NCBI RefSeq assembly: GCF_009659375.1
Contig: NZ_WJQT01000004.1
Location: 1-64,000, forward strand
Origin: Fundicoccus ignavus
GTDB lineage: Bacteria > Bacillota > Bacilli > Lactobacillales > Aerococcaceae
DNA: 64,000 nucleotides
Reading direction: 5' to 3'
This document shows, piece after piece, positions 24,298 to 33,309 of the stretch; positions within the stretch are counted from its first letter, which is position 1; the number at the start of each line of letters is the position of its first letter. The notes beneath the pieces were generated by a model. The model ran no database searches and was not told the origin of the DNA. It saw nothing but the letters and a program-made list of their open reading frames with translations. A program made the position numbers and the translations under genes.

Positions 24298-24769
24298 TAC
24301 TGTAAATTAGTAGCTCACTAATTTGACCTACATCATCAATACGTCGTATCGGTGCTAAACTTCAACTCCAAGTTAAAATATAATCAGGAAAATTAAAACT
24401 CTAACTGGTTGGGGGCAGTATATTTGCATAAAAGGGGGCATATGGCCTTGGGTAGTATGATCAAAGCTAACAGAGGTAAGGCCAGTCCTGAAAGCGACCG
24501 GTAGAGGTAAGCATAAAGTTGGGGGCAAGGGTGGCCATTGAGAAGTGGAAACTGGAGGGAGCTTCAGACAAAATTGTGTGTAAAGGTTCCACGCGTCCGA
24601 ATTGAAATCTGATCGAAATCGCCCATTGCAGGTTCTTTAGTTGAGTATTCTAGAGTGTAACATTTCGATCTCAATTAGCCTAACCTATCCAACTTTTGAT
24701 AAAGTGGTGAATAAAATAGTCTAATAAGGCATCCAAACATTCAAAGCAATGTTAAGATAAGGGGTAAAG
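24298..24769. other. 472-base non-coding stretch before Rgg-like pair 2
   Basis: No convincing gene. It is G-rich with repeated words: GGGGGCA near 24412, 24436 and 24530, and AGAGGTAAG near 24473 and 24502. A 20-codon frame at about 24441 (MALGSMIKANRG...) follows AAAAGGGGG at very short spacing; I do not regard it as a supported gene. An RNA or regulatory function is possible. Confidence 0.4.
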
Positions 24770-24800
24770 ACATCAATGAACACATTGATGTGAATTTTTT
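24770..24800 (+). promoter_or_regulatory. terminator-like hairpin in the leader of Rgg-like pair 2
   Basis: ACATCAATG-AACA-CATTGATGT is a perfect 9-base stem followed by GAA and seven T, ending just before the ribosome site AAAGGGTGG of the gene at 24817. It could attenuate transcription or be an operator palindrome. Confidence 0.5.
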
Positions 24801-24816
24801 TAAAGGGTGGTCAACT

Positions 24817-25722
24817 ATGCAGGATGAAAATGTAGGTAAAGTGATTGATGATATCAGACGTAACCGTAATATGACGGTTGAAACGTTGTGTGAAGGGATA
24901 ATTTCACCTTCGACATACTCTCGATTTGTGAATGGGAAAACGTCTCTGGCATCAAATTCGTTTTTGAAATTGGTATTTCGTCTTCACATGACCTTTGCGA
25001 TGTTCTTGCAAGATTACTTAGACTTCTTCAGAATTAAGCATCATTATGCCATTTTAAATAATGCCAAATCTTACGAAGAGCTTAGTTCAGTTCTAGAGCT
25101 AATCGATGACTATCAAGCCAGATTTGCAGCTTTTCAAAAGAAACCTAATACTAATCATACATGGCAAGTGCAAGATGAACGCTTTTTAATGGTCGCAACT
25201 GCCTTGGTTAAACAATTGACAAATAGTCTGGATCGTCAACAACATCTTGAAATATTCCAAAAACACATGATCCAATACACTGGTTTAAGCGACAATGATT
25301 TTTTTGGATTGAAACTTTTGTTGCCTTATATGACAATCAAAGAAGCCGAAGCCATTGTTAAAAAGCCAATGAAACAACTAACAAGTCTTAAGGACCCTGC
25401 CTTAGCCGAAAACTTATTTTATGTCTGTGGCATCTTATATATCAAATATCTGGCGGCCGGAGATTTACAGAAAGCGGATGACTATTATCAAATGTTAGAT
25501 GAGATATACCTTGATTCGCTCGACTTAGGTTGGAAATTGTCGCGAAAATTATATCAGAATATTCATCTCTATTTCACGGGTGATACTGATATAGCAGTTG
25601 ACCAACTAAATAAGCTGAGTCTCTTTTATACAGACTTAAATTTACCCCATCAGTCCCGATTTATTGTTCAAACATGTCGAGAATTAAATATTCCGCATCA
25701 AGAAGTGGAGGCAATGAGATGA
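24817..25722 (+). CDS. Rgg-like regulator, pair 2, first member
   Basis: Putative regulator of 301 residues, paralogue of 7957-8832. N-terminal XRE-type helix-turn-helix with RRNRNMTVETLCEGIISPST and YSRFVNGKTSLAS, followed by LVFRLHMTFAMFLQDY. The remaining part is helical and TPR-like (for example LDSLDLGWKLSRKLYQNIHL). ATG 24817 is chosen because AAAGGGTGG is 6 bases upstream; the upstream GTG 24790 lies within a hairpin. ATGA overlap with the next gene signals coupled translation. Nearest relative: the remnant at 16640-17300. Confidence 0.75.
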   Translation: MQDENVGKVIDDIRRNRNMTVETLCEGIISPSTYSRFVNGKTSLASNSFLKLVFRLHMTFAMFLQDYLDFFRIKHHYAILNNAKSYEELSSVLELIDDYQARFAAFQKKPNTNHTWQVQDERFLMVATALVKQLTNSLDRQQHLEIFQKHMIQYTGLSDNDFFGLKLLLPYMTIKEAEAIVKKPMKQLTSLKDPALAENLFYVCGILYIKYLAAGDLQKADDYYQMLDEIYLDSLDLGWKLSRKLYQNIHLYFTGDTDIAVDQLNKLSLFYTDLNLPHQSRFIVQTCRELNIPHQEVEAMR

Positions 25723-26600
25723 AAACTAGCCACAAGGATTTAATTGAGACTTTACGTAAGAAGAAAGCTTTATCCATGCAAGATATCTGCGGAGATTATG
25801 TTTCGCATTCTTCTTATTCTCGCTTTGTTAATAAAGGCCAAACGTTGGCGATAGACAAGTTGCTTTATATCTTGCGGCGAATGGATTTAAGTTTCCGAGA
25901 AGCCGGTTTGTTTGATCATAATATCCAAACTTCTAATGAGGATAAGGTGTTGATGGCAGAAGTTGTGGCCAGTCATGATCTTAAACGGATGAGCGAAACA
26001 GCAACTCTCTTTGCCAGTAAAGCTAAGCGCACTTATGATATATATGGTATGCTGGCGATTCAGTTACGCCTTAAAATGGGAGGCGAAACGGCTGACCAAC
26101 AAGTACAGGTACTCAAAGACTATCTTTTTAATGTCCAAAATTGGGATTTCAAAGAGATGTATTTGTTTACTTTTATCATGGACCGCATGGAGAGTGCTGT
26201 CATCCTCCATCATGTCAATCGGACTTATGATAGAGCGGCTGCCCCTTATTTTCTTGAACGTAATTTAAATCTAATTATCTTGATTGAAAAGGCGCATTTC
26301 GAGTTCTTAAAACGAAAAGAAACCAATCATGCCCAGAACATGTTAGATAAACTTGAAATTCTTACCATTAATCGTACGTTTCATAGTGTTCAAGGGCGCT
26401 TTACGATTTCACAAGCGCTACATAATATTCTGAAAGAAAACAGACCAGAAGATTTTCAGAAAATAGAACGTCTCTACCGTAATTTCATCGTCATCGAGGC
26501 GAATATCTATGCAAGATTATTACAGAGCGGCTATCAAACGCTCCAAAGCATTTACCAATTACCAGAAATTAACTGGCAAGTTACGAGCGACCAGTTTTAA
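25719..26600 (+). CDS. Rgg-like regulator, pair 2, second member
   Basis: Putative regulator of 293 residues and paralogue of 8829-9701. Helix-turn-helix region RKKKALSMQDICGDYVSHSS then YSRFVNKGQ and LLYILRRMDLSFREAGLFDH. The C-terminal part is an all-helical repeat domain. ATG 25719 overlaps the partner stop (ATGA), with GGAGG about 8 bases upstream. The pair order, spacing and coupling are the same as in pair 1, which suggests the two proteins work together. No obvious target operon follows; the next gene is scrR, about 430 bases downstream. Confidence 0.75.
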   Translation: MKTSHKDLIETLRKKKALSMQDICGDYVSHSSYSRFVNKGQTLAIDKLLYILRRMDLSFREAGLFDHNIQTSNEDKVLMAEVVASHDLKRMSETATLFASKAKRTYDIYGMLAIQLRLKMGGETADQQVQVLKDYLFNVQNWDFKEMYLFTFIMDRMESAVILHHVNRTYDRAAAPYFLERNLNLIILIEKAHFEFLKRKETNHAQNMLDKLEILTINRTFHSVQGRFTISQALHNILKENRPEDFQKIERLYRNFIVIEANIYARLLQSGYQTLQSIYQLPEINWQVTSDQF

Positions 26601-27031
26601 CAATTGGTCATCAATGGGATTTATGCCTTATGAATAGGCAGTCTTTTTCAGTATTTTATCTATTAAAGGAGATGGTTAAAAAGTTGTCTAAGCTAGGTTA
26701 AGGCCATCGACATTCAACCGAAGGTAAATCTGTATGGACGATTTGCTAAAAGTTAAAGATTATGCAATTTAATAATAAGTTAACAAGTGAATTGACCGGA
26801 ATCACGGCACACAGGCGACTGATTAGAAGATGTAAAAGCATGCGGTGTCGACAGACTTCAAGGTAATCTGTCGGTGGCTTGTCGTTAAGCGGTTTGAATG
26901 ATGGCGTGATAAAGAATAAACGACTCAGTAGACAGCGGAGTTGAGGCGTACGCTAGGCTAGATCAAAGAGTTTGACTAGATTTCTATCGGTAATATTCTG
27001 TGATAGAATACTTTTATGGGGAGGGAGTACT
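26601..27031. other. 430-base non-coding stretch between Rgg-like pair 2 and scrR
   Basis: Contains a weak terminator (TGCCT/AGGCA then T-run, 26622-26648), a 7-base hairpin CGACAGA/TCTGTCG near 26848-26872 and a TTGACT box at 26972 that may belong to the scrR promoter. No gene seen; a nine-codon frame at 26671 is not supported. Confidence 0.4.
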
Positions 27032-28021
27032 GTGGTTACTTTAAATGAAATTGCTCAACGTGCAGGGGTTGCCAAAAGTACCGTATCGCGTTTCTTGAAT
27101 AATGGGCCGGTCAGTGAGAAAACGCGGATCAAGATTCAGGAAATTATTGATGAGACGGGCTATGTACCCAATCAGTTTGCGCAAAGTCTAAAAGCACAAC
27201 GTTCGAATATGATTGGAGTTGTGTTGCCGCGCTTTGACTCACCTTCGACGAACCAAGTCTTGAAAGGGATTGATGAATTAGCCTATGAGAAGGGTTATCA
27301 GTTGGTCCTGACTAATTCGAATTTAGATAGTCAGCGCGAGAAAGAGAATATAGCTTTATTAGAGCGTCAAAAGGTTAGCGGGATTATTTGGATTGCGAGT
27401 TTTTTTGATGATGCGATGATGGAGCAGGTGAAGAACTTGCAGGTACCGATTCTGATAATTGGTCAGAAAATAGAGGGGGTGCCTTGTTTGGTTCATCAAG
27501 ATTATGAAGCGGGAGTACAGATTGCCGAACATGCCTTAGCTTTGGGGCACCGCGATTTATTATATGTTGGGGTCACCCAAGACGATAATGCGGTAGGGGT
27601 CTTACGTCGTGATGGATTTATCGAAACGGCCAGTCAAGCTAGAGCAAGGGTAACAGTAATCGAAACGGACTTTTCGCGTAAGGTGGCTTATGAGCAGGCA
27701 TTAAATTATTTACCAGAGCTTAGAGCCTCTTATATTGCAGCGGCGACGGATCAGATTGCGATAGGAATTGCGAATGCCGCACAGGAACTGGGGCTTTCGA
27801 TTCCGGCTGATTTTTCGCTATCAGGATTTGGTGGTTATAGTGAGACTGAGTATGCCTATCCAAGGATTACGACGGTCGATTATCCATTTTACGAGATGGG
27901 TCAGCGGTCTTTAGAATTATTAGAAGAATTAATTCGTGAGACCCCTATACCCATGGTCCATACGATGGCCAATAAGTTACACGTTAAGCGATCCACTCAG
28001 AATATGAAAGCAAAAGAATAA
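27032..28021 (+). CDS. scrR: LacI-family sucrose operon repressor
   Basis: Repressor of 329 residues, typical LacI length. The helix-turn-helix VTLNEIAQRAGVAKSTVSRF with LNNGPVSEKTR and hinge AQSLKAQRSN is classic, followed by a periplasmic-binding-like sensor domain (MIGVVLPRFDSPSTNQVLKG). Start GTG 27032 is taken because GGGAGGGAG precedes it and LacI proteins begin with VTLxEIA; the longer frame adds 20 unlikely residues. It precedes a sucrose PTS gene and a GH32 hydrolase on the same strand, and a palindromic LacI-type operator lies between them. Confidence 0.9.
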   Translation: MVTLNEIAQRAGVAKSTVSRFLNNGPVSEKTRIKIQEIIDETGYVPNQFAQSLKAQRSNMIGVVLPRFDSPSTNQVLKGIDELAYEKGYQLVLTNSNLDSQREKENIALLERQKVSGIIWIASFFDDAMMEQVKNLQVPILIIGQKIEGVPCLVHQDYEAGVQIAEHALALGHRDLLYVGVTQDDNAVGVLRRDGFIETASQARARVTVIETDFSRKVAYEQALNYLPELRASYIAAATDQIAIGIANAAQELGLSIPADFSLSGFGGYSETEYAYPRITTVDYPFYEMGQRSLELLEELIRETPIPMVHTMANKLHVKRSTQNMKAKE

Positions 28022-28030
28022 AATTAAATA

Positions 28031-28055
28031 AAACGCTTGCATTTCGCAAGCGTTT
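28031..28055 (+). terminator. hairpin after scrR
   Basis: AAACGCTTGC-ATTTC-GCAAGCGTTT, a perfect 10-base stem, followed by GTCTT. The T-run is weak, so it may be a terminator or also serve in regulation. Confidence 0.6.
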
Positions 28056-28070
28056 GTCTTAAACTGTAAT

Positions 28071-28082
28071 GGAACCGGTTCC
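28071..28082. promoter_or_regulatory. ScrR operator
   Basis: GGAACCGGTTCC, a perfect 12-base palindrome with the central CG typical of LacI-family operators, 39 bases before the scrA start. Confidence 0.75.
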
Positions 28083-28120
28083 TTCTGAGCGGTTTAATTC
28101 TAAAAATGGAGGTTGTAAAA

Positions 28121-29491
28121 ATGGGTAAATACGATCAAACACTTGAGCAATTATTGGAAGTTATTGGTGGTAGAGACAATATTAAGAATTTTGAGCATTG
28201 TGCAACACGTTTACGGATGATTCTCAAAGACGACAGCAAAGTAGATAAAGCAAAAGCAGAAGCCATTCCAGAAAGTAAAGGTTATTTCTTTTCAACAGGG
28301 CAGCACCAATTTATTTTTGGGACAGGCAAGGTCAATGAAGTTACTGCAGAGTTACGTGATTATTTAGGCGAAGGAACCACAACAGATACTAGTATGAAAG
28401 ACGATGTCTACGCGAACTTAAATCCTGTTCAGAAATTTGTGCGAATTCTTGCAGACATCTTAGTACCTCTAATACCAGCATTAGTCACGACCGGTTTATT
28501 AATGGGAATCCGTGGTTTATTGGTGGAATTAGGTATGACCATGACAGATGATGTAACGGCTTTATTTGCGATGTTGACGGATACGGCCTTTGCTTTCTTA
28601 CCTGTTCTGATTGCTTATAGTGCCACACGTAAATTCGGTGGGAATCCTTTAATCGGGATAGTAGTTGGTTTAATGATGGTGGCTCCTCAATTACCGAATG
28701 CCTATGCGGTGCGCGGTGAGACGGCCGATCCATTATCGATATTCGGAATTGATGTTTATGGCTACCAAGGATCAATATTCCCAGCGATTATCGCCGGTTG
28801 GTTAGTTAGTAAGTTAGAAAGCTGGTTGCGTACTTGGGTGCCTCAAGTCGTCGATTTAATTTTGACGCCTTTCTTAACAATCACTATTTCGATTTCTATT
28901 ATATTATTCCTATTAGGTCCTATTATTCAAATCGCTGAGAGTTCTGTAATCAACAGTATTATTGGTTTGATTAATGCGCCATTAGGGATCGGCTATATTG
29001 TTTATGCTGGACTCCAACAATTAATCGTGGTAACTGGCTTACATCATTCTTTAAGTTTAATCGAAATTAGTTTATTGAGTGACACCGGTTATAATGTGCT
29101 TCAACCACTAGGAACCGCAAGTATGGCAGGCCAATTTGGAGCAGCTATTGGGACTGCATTCTTAATGCGTGACCAATTAAAACGTTCAAACATGATTAGT
29201 GCAGCTGTACCGACTTTATTCGGTATTACAGAACCTTTATTATTTGGTGTTAACTTACGTTCGCTAAGAATTTTTGCTGCAGGTATTGTGGGAGGAGCTG
29301 CAGGTGGCTTCTTAACTTACTTCTTCGGCCTAAAAGCGACGGGAATGGGCATTACATTCATTCCAGGTTTATTATTGTATACAGGAAGTATCGCAGCGTT
29401 AATCCAATATATTGTAGTTATTCTAGTAGCTTTCGGTGTTGGTTTCTTATGCGTTCGCCTTCAAGCTAAACAAATTCGTTCTGAAATTTAG
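28121..29491 (+). CDS. scrA: PTS EIIBC, sucrose type
   Basis: Phosphotransferase transporter of 456 residues that takes up and phosphorylates sucrose. EIIB domain (about 1-85) has the phosphorylated Cys 27 in FEHCATRLR. EIIC (about 100-455) has many membrane helices and the family motif FGITEPLLFGVNLR. No EIIA domain is attached, so a separate glucose-type EIIA must donate the phosphate. ATG 28121 follows TGGAGG; the longer frame from 28106 reads through that site. The substrate is assigned from context: scrR upstream and a GH32 sucrose-6-phosphate hydrolase downstream. Glucose-family PTS proteins for trehalose or beta-glucosides look similar. Confidence 0.9.
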   Translation: MGKYDQTLEQLLEVIGGRDNIKNFEHCATRLRMILKDDSKVDKAKAEAIPESKGYFFSTGQHQFIFGTGKVNEVTAELRDYLGEGTTTDTSMKDDVYANLNPVQKFVRILADILVPLIPALVTTGLLMGIRGLLVELGMTMTDDVTALFAMLTDTAFAFLPVLIAYSATRKFGGNPLIGIVVGLMMVAPQLPNAYAVRGETADPLSIFGIDVYGYQGSIFPAIIAGWLVSKLESWLRTWVPQVVDLILTPFLTITISISIILFLLGPIIQIAESSVINSIIGLINAPLGIGYIVYAGLQQLIVVTGLHHSLSLIEISLLSDTGYNVLQPLGTASMAGQFGAAIGTAFLMRDQLKRSNMISAAVPTLFGITEPLLFGVNLRSLRIFAAGIVGGAAGGFLTYFFGLKATGMGITFIPGLLLYTGSIAALIQYIVVILVAFGVGFLCVRLQAKQIRSEI

Positions 29492-29536
29492 ACAATTTTT
29501 CTAGGTGGAAGAACAGCGATAATAAAGGAGCAGGTA

Positions 29537-30997
29537 ATGAATATGACGAAGAATGTGAAGATGAAGAAAGATATGCAAGCTTACTGGGAGTCTTTGCCAG
29601 AAGTTCAATCAGTTTTAAAGGAGAAAGTTACCGCCGATCCTTGGCGTTTTACTTACCATCAAATGCCAGTAACTGGATGGTTGAATGATCCCAATGGTGC
29701 CGTTCAATTTAATGGAACTTACCATTTATATCACCAGTATGTACCCGAAACGCCCAATGGTGGAGCGACACATTGGGGGCATAAAACTTCTAAGGATATG
29801 GTGCACTTTAAAGAAGAAGCGATTTTTCTATCGCCTGACCAACTGTTTGACGAAGACGGTGTCTATTCTGGAAGCGCCTTTGTCCATGATGACAAGATTC
29901 ACTTCTTTTATACAGGCAATGTTAAACATGAAGGAGACCACGACTACACCTACAGTGGACGTGAACAGAATACGATTCATGTTGTCTCGCCTGACGGGTT
30001 CACAGTGGAATCACGCGAGGTAGTCATTGCACATGCTGACTATCCTTCCGGTTACACGGATCATATACGTGACCCTAAAGTCTTTGAGCATGAAGGTGTT
30101 TATTATATGATTTTAGGTGCTCGTACACGGAATAACTTAGGACATATTCTTTTATATCGTTCAGATGATTTACATGAGTGGTCATACCAAGGGGTCTTTT
30201 TAGCCGGTAATGAAGATCAAGGATTTATGTGGGAATGTCCCGATTATTTCGAGTTGGGTGATCGTGAGGTATTACTATTTTCACCGCAAGGGCTCTTACC
30301 GACGACTTATCACTATCATAACCCACATACAGTTGGCTATTTGACTGGAGCAGTTAATTGGGATGACTACACCTTTGAACCCAAAACAAAATTTATTGAA
30401 TTGGATCATGGTTTTGATTTTTATGCTCCCCAAACATTTGAAGACGAAAGTGGGCGACGTATCTTATGGGCATGGATGGGCATTGGCGATACAGAACCTG
30501 AGTATAGTAATCCTACGGTTGCGAGAGGTTGGCAACATGCGATGGCTTTACCTCGTCAGTTGACCTTGGAAAATGGGCGTTTGTTACAACGTCCTCTACC
30601 GGAGTACCAGTGTTTGAGACACAATATTAAAACGCACCGCTTGTCTGAAATCGACGAGTCAACCTTAAAAGGCGAAGTATACGAATTGATATTAGAGTTT
30701 GATGAAACGCCTAGCTCTTTTGAATTAACCTTACGTCAAGATACCCAACTGACTTATCAAGATGGCCTATTAACTTTAAAACATGGAGAGAGTGGCTTCG
30801 GAAGACGCAAGCGAATGATCCCATTGGCTGACTTATCACAACTACAAATCTTTTCGGATACATCATCATTGGAAATTTTCATCAACGATGGTGAATACGT
30901 TATGACGAGCCGAGTTTACCCAAAACAAGATCAGCAGCTAATTCACGTCAAGGGCGATGCTCAAGGTCAAATTACTTATTGGGACTTAAAACTTTAG
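29537..30997 (+). CDS. scrB: sucrose-6-phosphate hydrolase (GH32)
   Basis: Cytosolic beta-fructofuranosidase, 486 residues, cleaving sucrose-6-phosphate to glucose-6-phosphate and fructose. All GH32 landmarks are visible: nucleophile Asp 51 in GWLNDPNG, transition-state Asp 179 in HIRDPKV and acid/base Glu 233 in MWECPDYF. The C-terminal 130 residues form the expected beta-sandwich. No signal peptide, consistent with a phosphorylated intracellular substrate. AAAGGAG precedes the ATG. Last gene of the scrA-scrB operon; a terminator follows. Confidence 0.95.
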   Translation: MNMTKNVKMKKDMQAYWESLPEVQSVLKEKVTADPWRFTYHQMPVTGWLNDPNGAVQFNGTYHLYHQYVPETPNGGATHWGHKTSKDMVHFKEEAIFLSPDQLFDEDGVYSGSAFVHDDKIHFFYTGNVKHEGDHDYTYSGREQNTIHVVSPDGFTVESREVVIAHADYPSGYTDHIRDPKVFEHEGVYYMILGARTRNNLGHILLYRSDDLHEWSYQGVFLAGNEDQGFMWECPDYFELGDREVLLFSPQGLLPTTYHYHNPHTVGYLTGAVNWDDYTFEPKTKFIELDHGFDFYAPQTFEDESGRRILWAWMGIGDTEPEYSNPTVARGWQHAMALPRQLTLENGRLLQRPLPEYQCLRHNIKTHRLSEIDESTLKGEVYELILEFDETPSSFELTLRQDTQLTYQDGLLTLKHGESGFGRRKRMIPLADLSQLQIFSDTSSLEIFINDGEYVMTSRVYPKQDQQLIHVKGDAQGQITYWDLKL

Positions 30998-31037
30998 GCG
31001 CCACAGTCATGATTCATGAGTGGAACAGATGTATGAA

Positions 31038-31070
31038 AGAGGAATCCTATTTTACATAGGATTCTTTTAT
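31038..31070 (+). terminator. terminator after scrB
   Basis: GAATCCTAT and ATAGGATTC arms, then TTTTATTT. Confidence 0.85.
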
Positions 31071-31148
31071 TTAAAACAAATTCTCAAAAAAAGACAAAAA
31101 AAAAAGTCTACCTCATGTTATAATGAAGGTGGAAAATTTTTAATTTTT

Positions 31149-31190
31149 GGGGACTCCTATGCTATTGCCGTAGCTGGAGTCTTTTTTTGT
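31149..31190 (+). terminator. plus-strand terminator at the IS110 edge
   Basis: GGACTCC and GGAGTC outer arms with inner GCTA/TAGC, followed by seven T. It overlaps the 3' end of the minus-strand IS110 transposase gene. Confidence 0.6.
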
Positions 31191-32326
31191 TGCCATGGGG
31201 TGTAAGTTTCTCCCGTTTTGATGAGCATGTAGACTATTCTGAGTAATTTATGGGCCAAAGCCACCACTCCTTTGCCTTTCTGTTTGCGCTCACTAAACTT
31301 AAAATAAATCGCTCGGAATTCTTGGTGATTCGATCGACCAGCTGTCAGTCCCGCTCGACAAAGAGCCGCTTTGAGATAGCGATTACCTCGCGTCGTTTTT
31401 GACCCATATTGAATGCCAGCTGATTCATAACTCCCTGGACATAAGCCCGCCCACGAAGCGAGTCGCTCAACGGTTTCGAAGGCCTCCACGGTCGGTCCAA
31501 CTTCTGCGATGACCACTTGAGCCGTTGTTTGACTGATGCCAGAAATTTCTAGGAGCCGAAGATACAGGTCTTCATAAGGTTGAAGATGTTCTTCAATGAG
31601 TTGCTCACATTCCTTAATTTCATCAGTCAAACGTCGAATGGTCGCTAATTCAAGCTGGAGAAGTTGCCGGTTAATCGTGGTTAAGGAGCCATTCATCGCC
31701 TCAAATAATTGCCGAGGACTCGCGTGAACTCTTTTGGAAATCGTCTCTTCAATTAACTGCTCATTAATGACTTCACCATTAATAAATAGGCTTAATAACC
31801 GCTGACCCGTCGCTCCAAATATATCCGATAAATAACTACTCAACTTAATATTTGAGCGTTGTAAAATATCATGCACTTGATTTTTACGACGCGTCAAATC
31901 TTCTTTCAACGATGAGCGGTGGCGCGTAAGTTGTCTTAAATCTTGAATGTCTCGCTCAGGCACATACGAGCCACTCACGAGTCCACAACGGCCTAACTCC
32001 GCGATCCATTGGGCATCTCTCATATCGGTTTTCCGCCCAGGGACTTGCTTAATATGTTGGGCATTCGCGAGAATCATCTTAAACCCATAAGGTTCCAGAA
32101 TATTCCACACCGGTCGCCAATATTGTCCCGTGCTTTCCATCAGCACGGTGGTAATATTTAGCGACTCAAGCCACTGCGCACAGGCTTGTAAATCTCTTGT
32201 CGTGGTATCGAACTCTTTAGTTTGTTTCTTCGGTTTAGATCGATTAAGGGAACCAACTAACGTACAGACGGTAATTGTCTTCTTGTGCACATCAATTCCA
32301 GCACATCTTTTAACCATCACTTCCAT
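31157..32326 (-). CDS. IS110-family transposase (DEDD recombinase)
   Basis: Site-specific transposase of 389 residues, the usual IS110 length. N-terminal RuvC-like DEDD domain: Asp in CAGIDVHKK, Glu in LMESTGQYW, Asp pair in KTDMRDAQWIAEL. The C-terminal domain has EISGISQTTAQVVIAEVGP and the Ser-containing PGSYESAGIQYG, with a GNRYLKAAL helix. AGGAGG lies just upstream of the ATG pair. IS110 elements lack classic inverted repeats and use a guide (bridge) RNA; a candidate lies directly upstream in the same element. Confidence 0.95.
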   Translation of the reverse strand: MEVMVKRCAGIDVHKKTITVCTLVGSLNRSKPKKQTKEFDTTTRDLQACAQWLESLNITTVLMESTGQYWRPVWNILEPYGFKMILANAQHIKQVPGRKTDMRDAQWIAELGRCGLVSGSYVPERDIQDLRQLTRHRSSLKEDLTRRKNQVHDILQRSNIKLSSYLSDIFGATGQRLLSLFINGEVINEQLIEETISKRVHASPRQLFEAMNGSLTTINRQLLQLELATIRRLTDEIKECEQLIEEHLQPYEDLYLRLLEISGISQTTAQVVIAEVGPTVEAFETVERLASWAGLCPGSYESAGIQYGSKTTRGNRYLKAALCRAGLTAGRSNHQEFRAIYFKFSERKQKGKGVVALAHKLLRIVYMLIKTGETYTPWQQKKTPATAIA

Positions 32327-32344
32327 CATAATTCCTCCTAAAAA

Positions 32345-32490
32345 TGAATTAAAAGCAGGGAAACATTCTGGTAAAGTGTATTTTTATTTAAATGCTCGAA
32401 GCATAGTCCATTCATCTCAAAGAATGTTTCGTCCATTTTTTTATCCGGGTGCGGTAACACCACTAAACGCACGCACTTGTCTGCTTTCAC
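32345..32490 (-). ncRNA. IS110 bridge-RNA candidate
   Basis: Non-coding 5' end of the IS110 element, read on the minus strand. A TATAAT box (complement of 32495-32500) precedes it. It folds: GTGCG/CGCAC stem-loop (32449-32476), then a perfect 9-base stem GAAACATTC/GAATGTTTC (32422-32430 with 32360-32368) enclosing a large loop and an inner hairpin ATGCT-TCG-AGCAT (32392-32404). Position and two-loop layout match the bridge RNAs described for IS110 elements. Guide loops were not matched to the flanks because the element ends are uncertain. Confidence 0.6.
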
Positions 32491-32528
32491 TTAAATTATA
32501 ACAAGAAAATGGTGCACAGTGTTTTAAA

Positions 32529-33227
32529 TGTCATTCGGATTGCGAAGCAATCTCATGATTTTTTATGCTATAAGGGATGAGAAGTTTACTGTTGATTCGT
32601 CAAGCTTTGTAGAACTTATTTTTATATTAGTTGAAACAAGTCGCTTCGATTGGGAGGCGCTCTACCGAAGCCTTAACGAACGGGAGTGTGAACTATATCT
32701 GTCACTCTTGTAAAGAAGAAGAGCTGATTCCGTAGAATGTAGTGGAACATTTTGATTTATTAGATGGCAGGGATCCCCTGGATCCACCAAAACTTTGTTT
32801 TCAAAACTGTCAAACCCAAATGGTTGCGCAATATTTTAGAAGTCATACGGGGATAGTATGACAGTCGTGTGGGGGTTAAAGAAAACAAGCAAATCTAAAG
32901 AGACCTCGGGTTTTGTCCGAGGTTTCCTTACGGACGATTTGTTCTTCTGGACGGCAGCGGACTGTTCTATCTACCAGTGTCGTCCAGTGACAGGTGCAGA
33001 TAGAATTCTAAATACCAGTGTCATCAGATGACAAGTGCTTTTAGAGGGTTTACGCTCGTTTATGAATATTATTCACAATGTAAGGCTTCCAGACAATTGG
33101 ATGATATCACTGTTTTGTGAAAGCGTTTAGTTGCTTATATTAATAGGTATCCGTAAGCTGATTTTTCATATGTTATATTTTGGATAAAAGAACTAATTTT
33201 CGTCGTAATTTTAGCAGAAATGACTAA
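32529..33227. other. 700-base non-coding stretch between IS110 and allD
   Basis: Holds a weak family D-like segment (about 32578-32640), a terminator-like hairpin ACCTCGG/CCGAGGT (32902-32925), two related hairpins with CCAGTGTCRTC...GACARGTGC near 32978-33000 and 33020-33042, and a cre-like site TGAAAGCGTTTAGT at 33118-33131. No gene is supported. Confidence 0.5.
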
Positions 33228-33255
33228 TTGAGCTTGTGGGCATACGTGATATTAT
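33228..33255 (+). promoter_or_regulatory. promoter of the allD-like operon
   Basis: TTGAGC, 16-base spacer, TATTAT, about 55 bases before the start codon. A cre-like TGAAAGCGTTTAGT lies about 100 bases further upstream, suggesting catabolite repression. Confidence 0.55.
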
Positions 33256-33309
33256 GAACATGTAAAGAAGAAACAGATAGTCAGTTTAAATTAAAAAGGA
33301 GCGAGCGAT

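Noticed and set aside
32528-32713. 61-residue protein downstream of IS110
   Set aside because: Covers a weak family D-like sequence and has no ribosome site.
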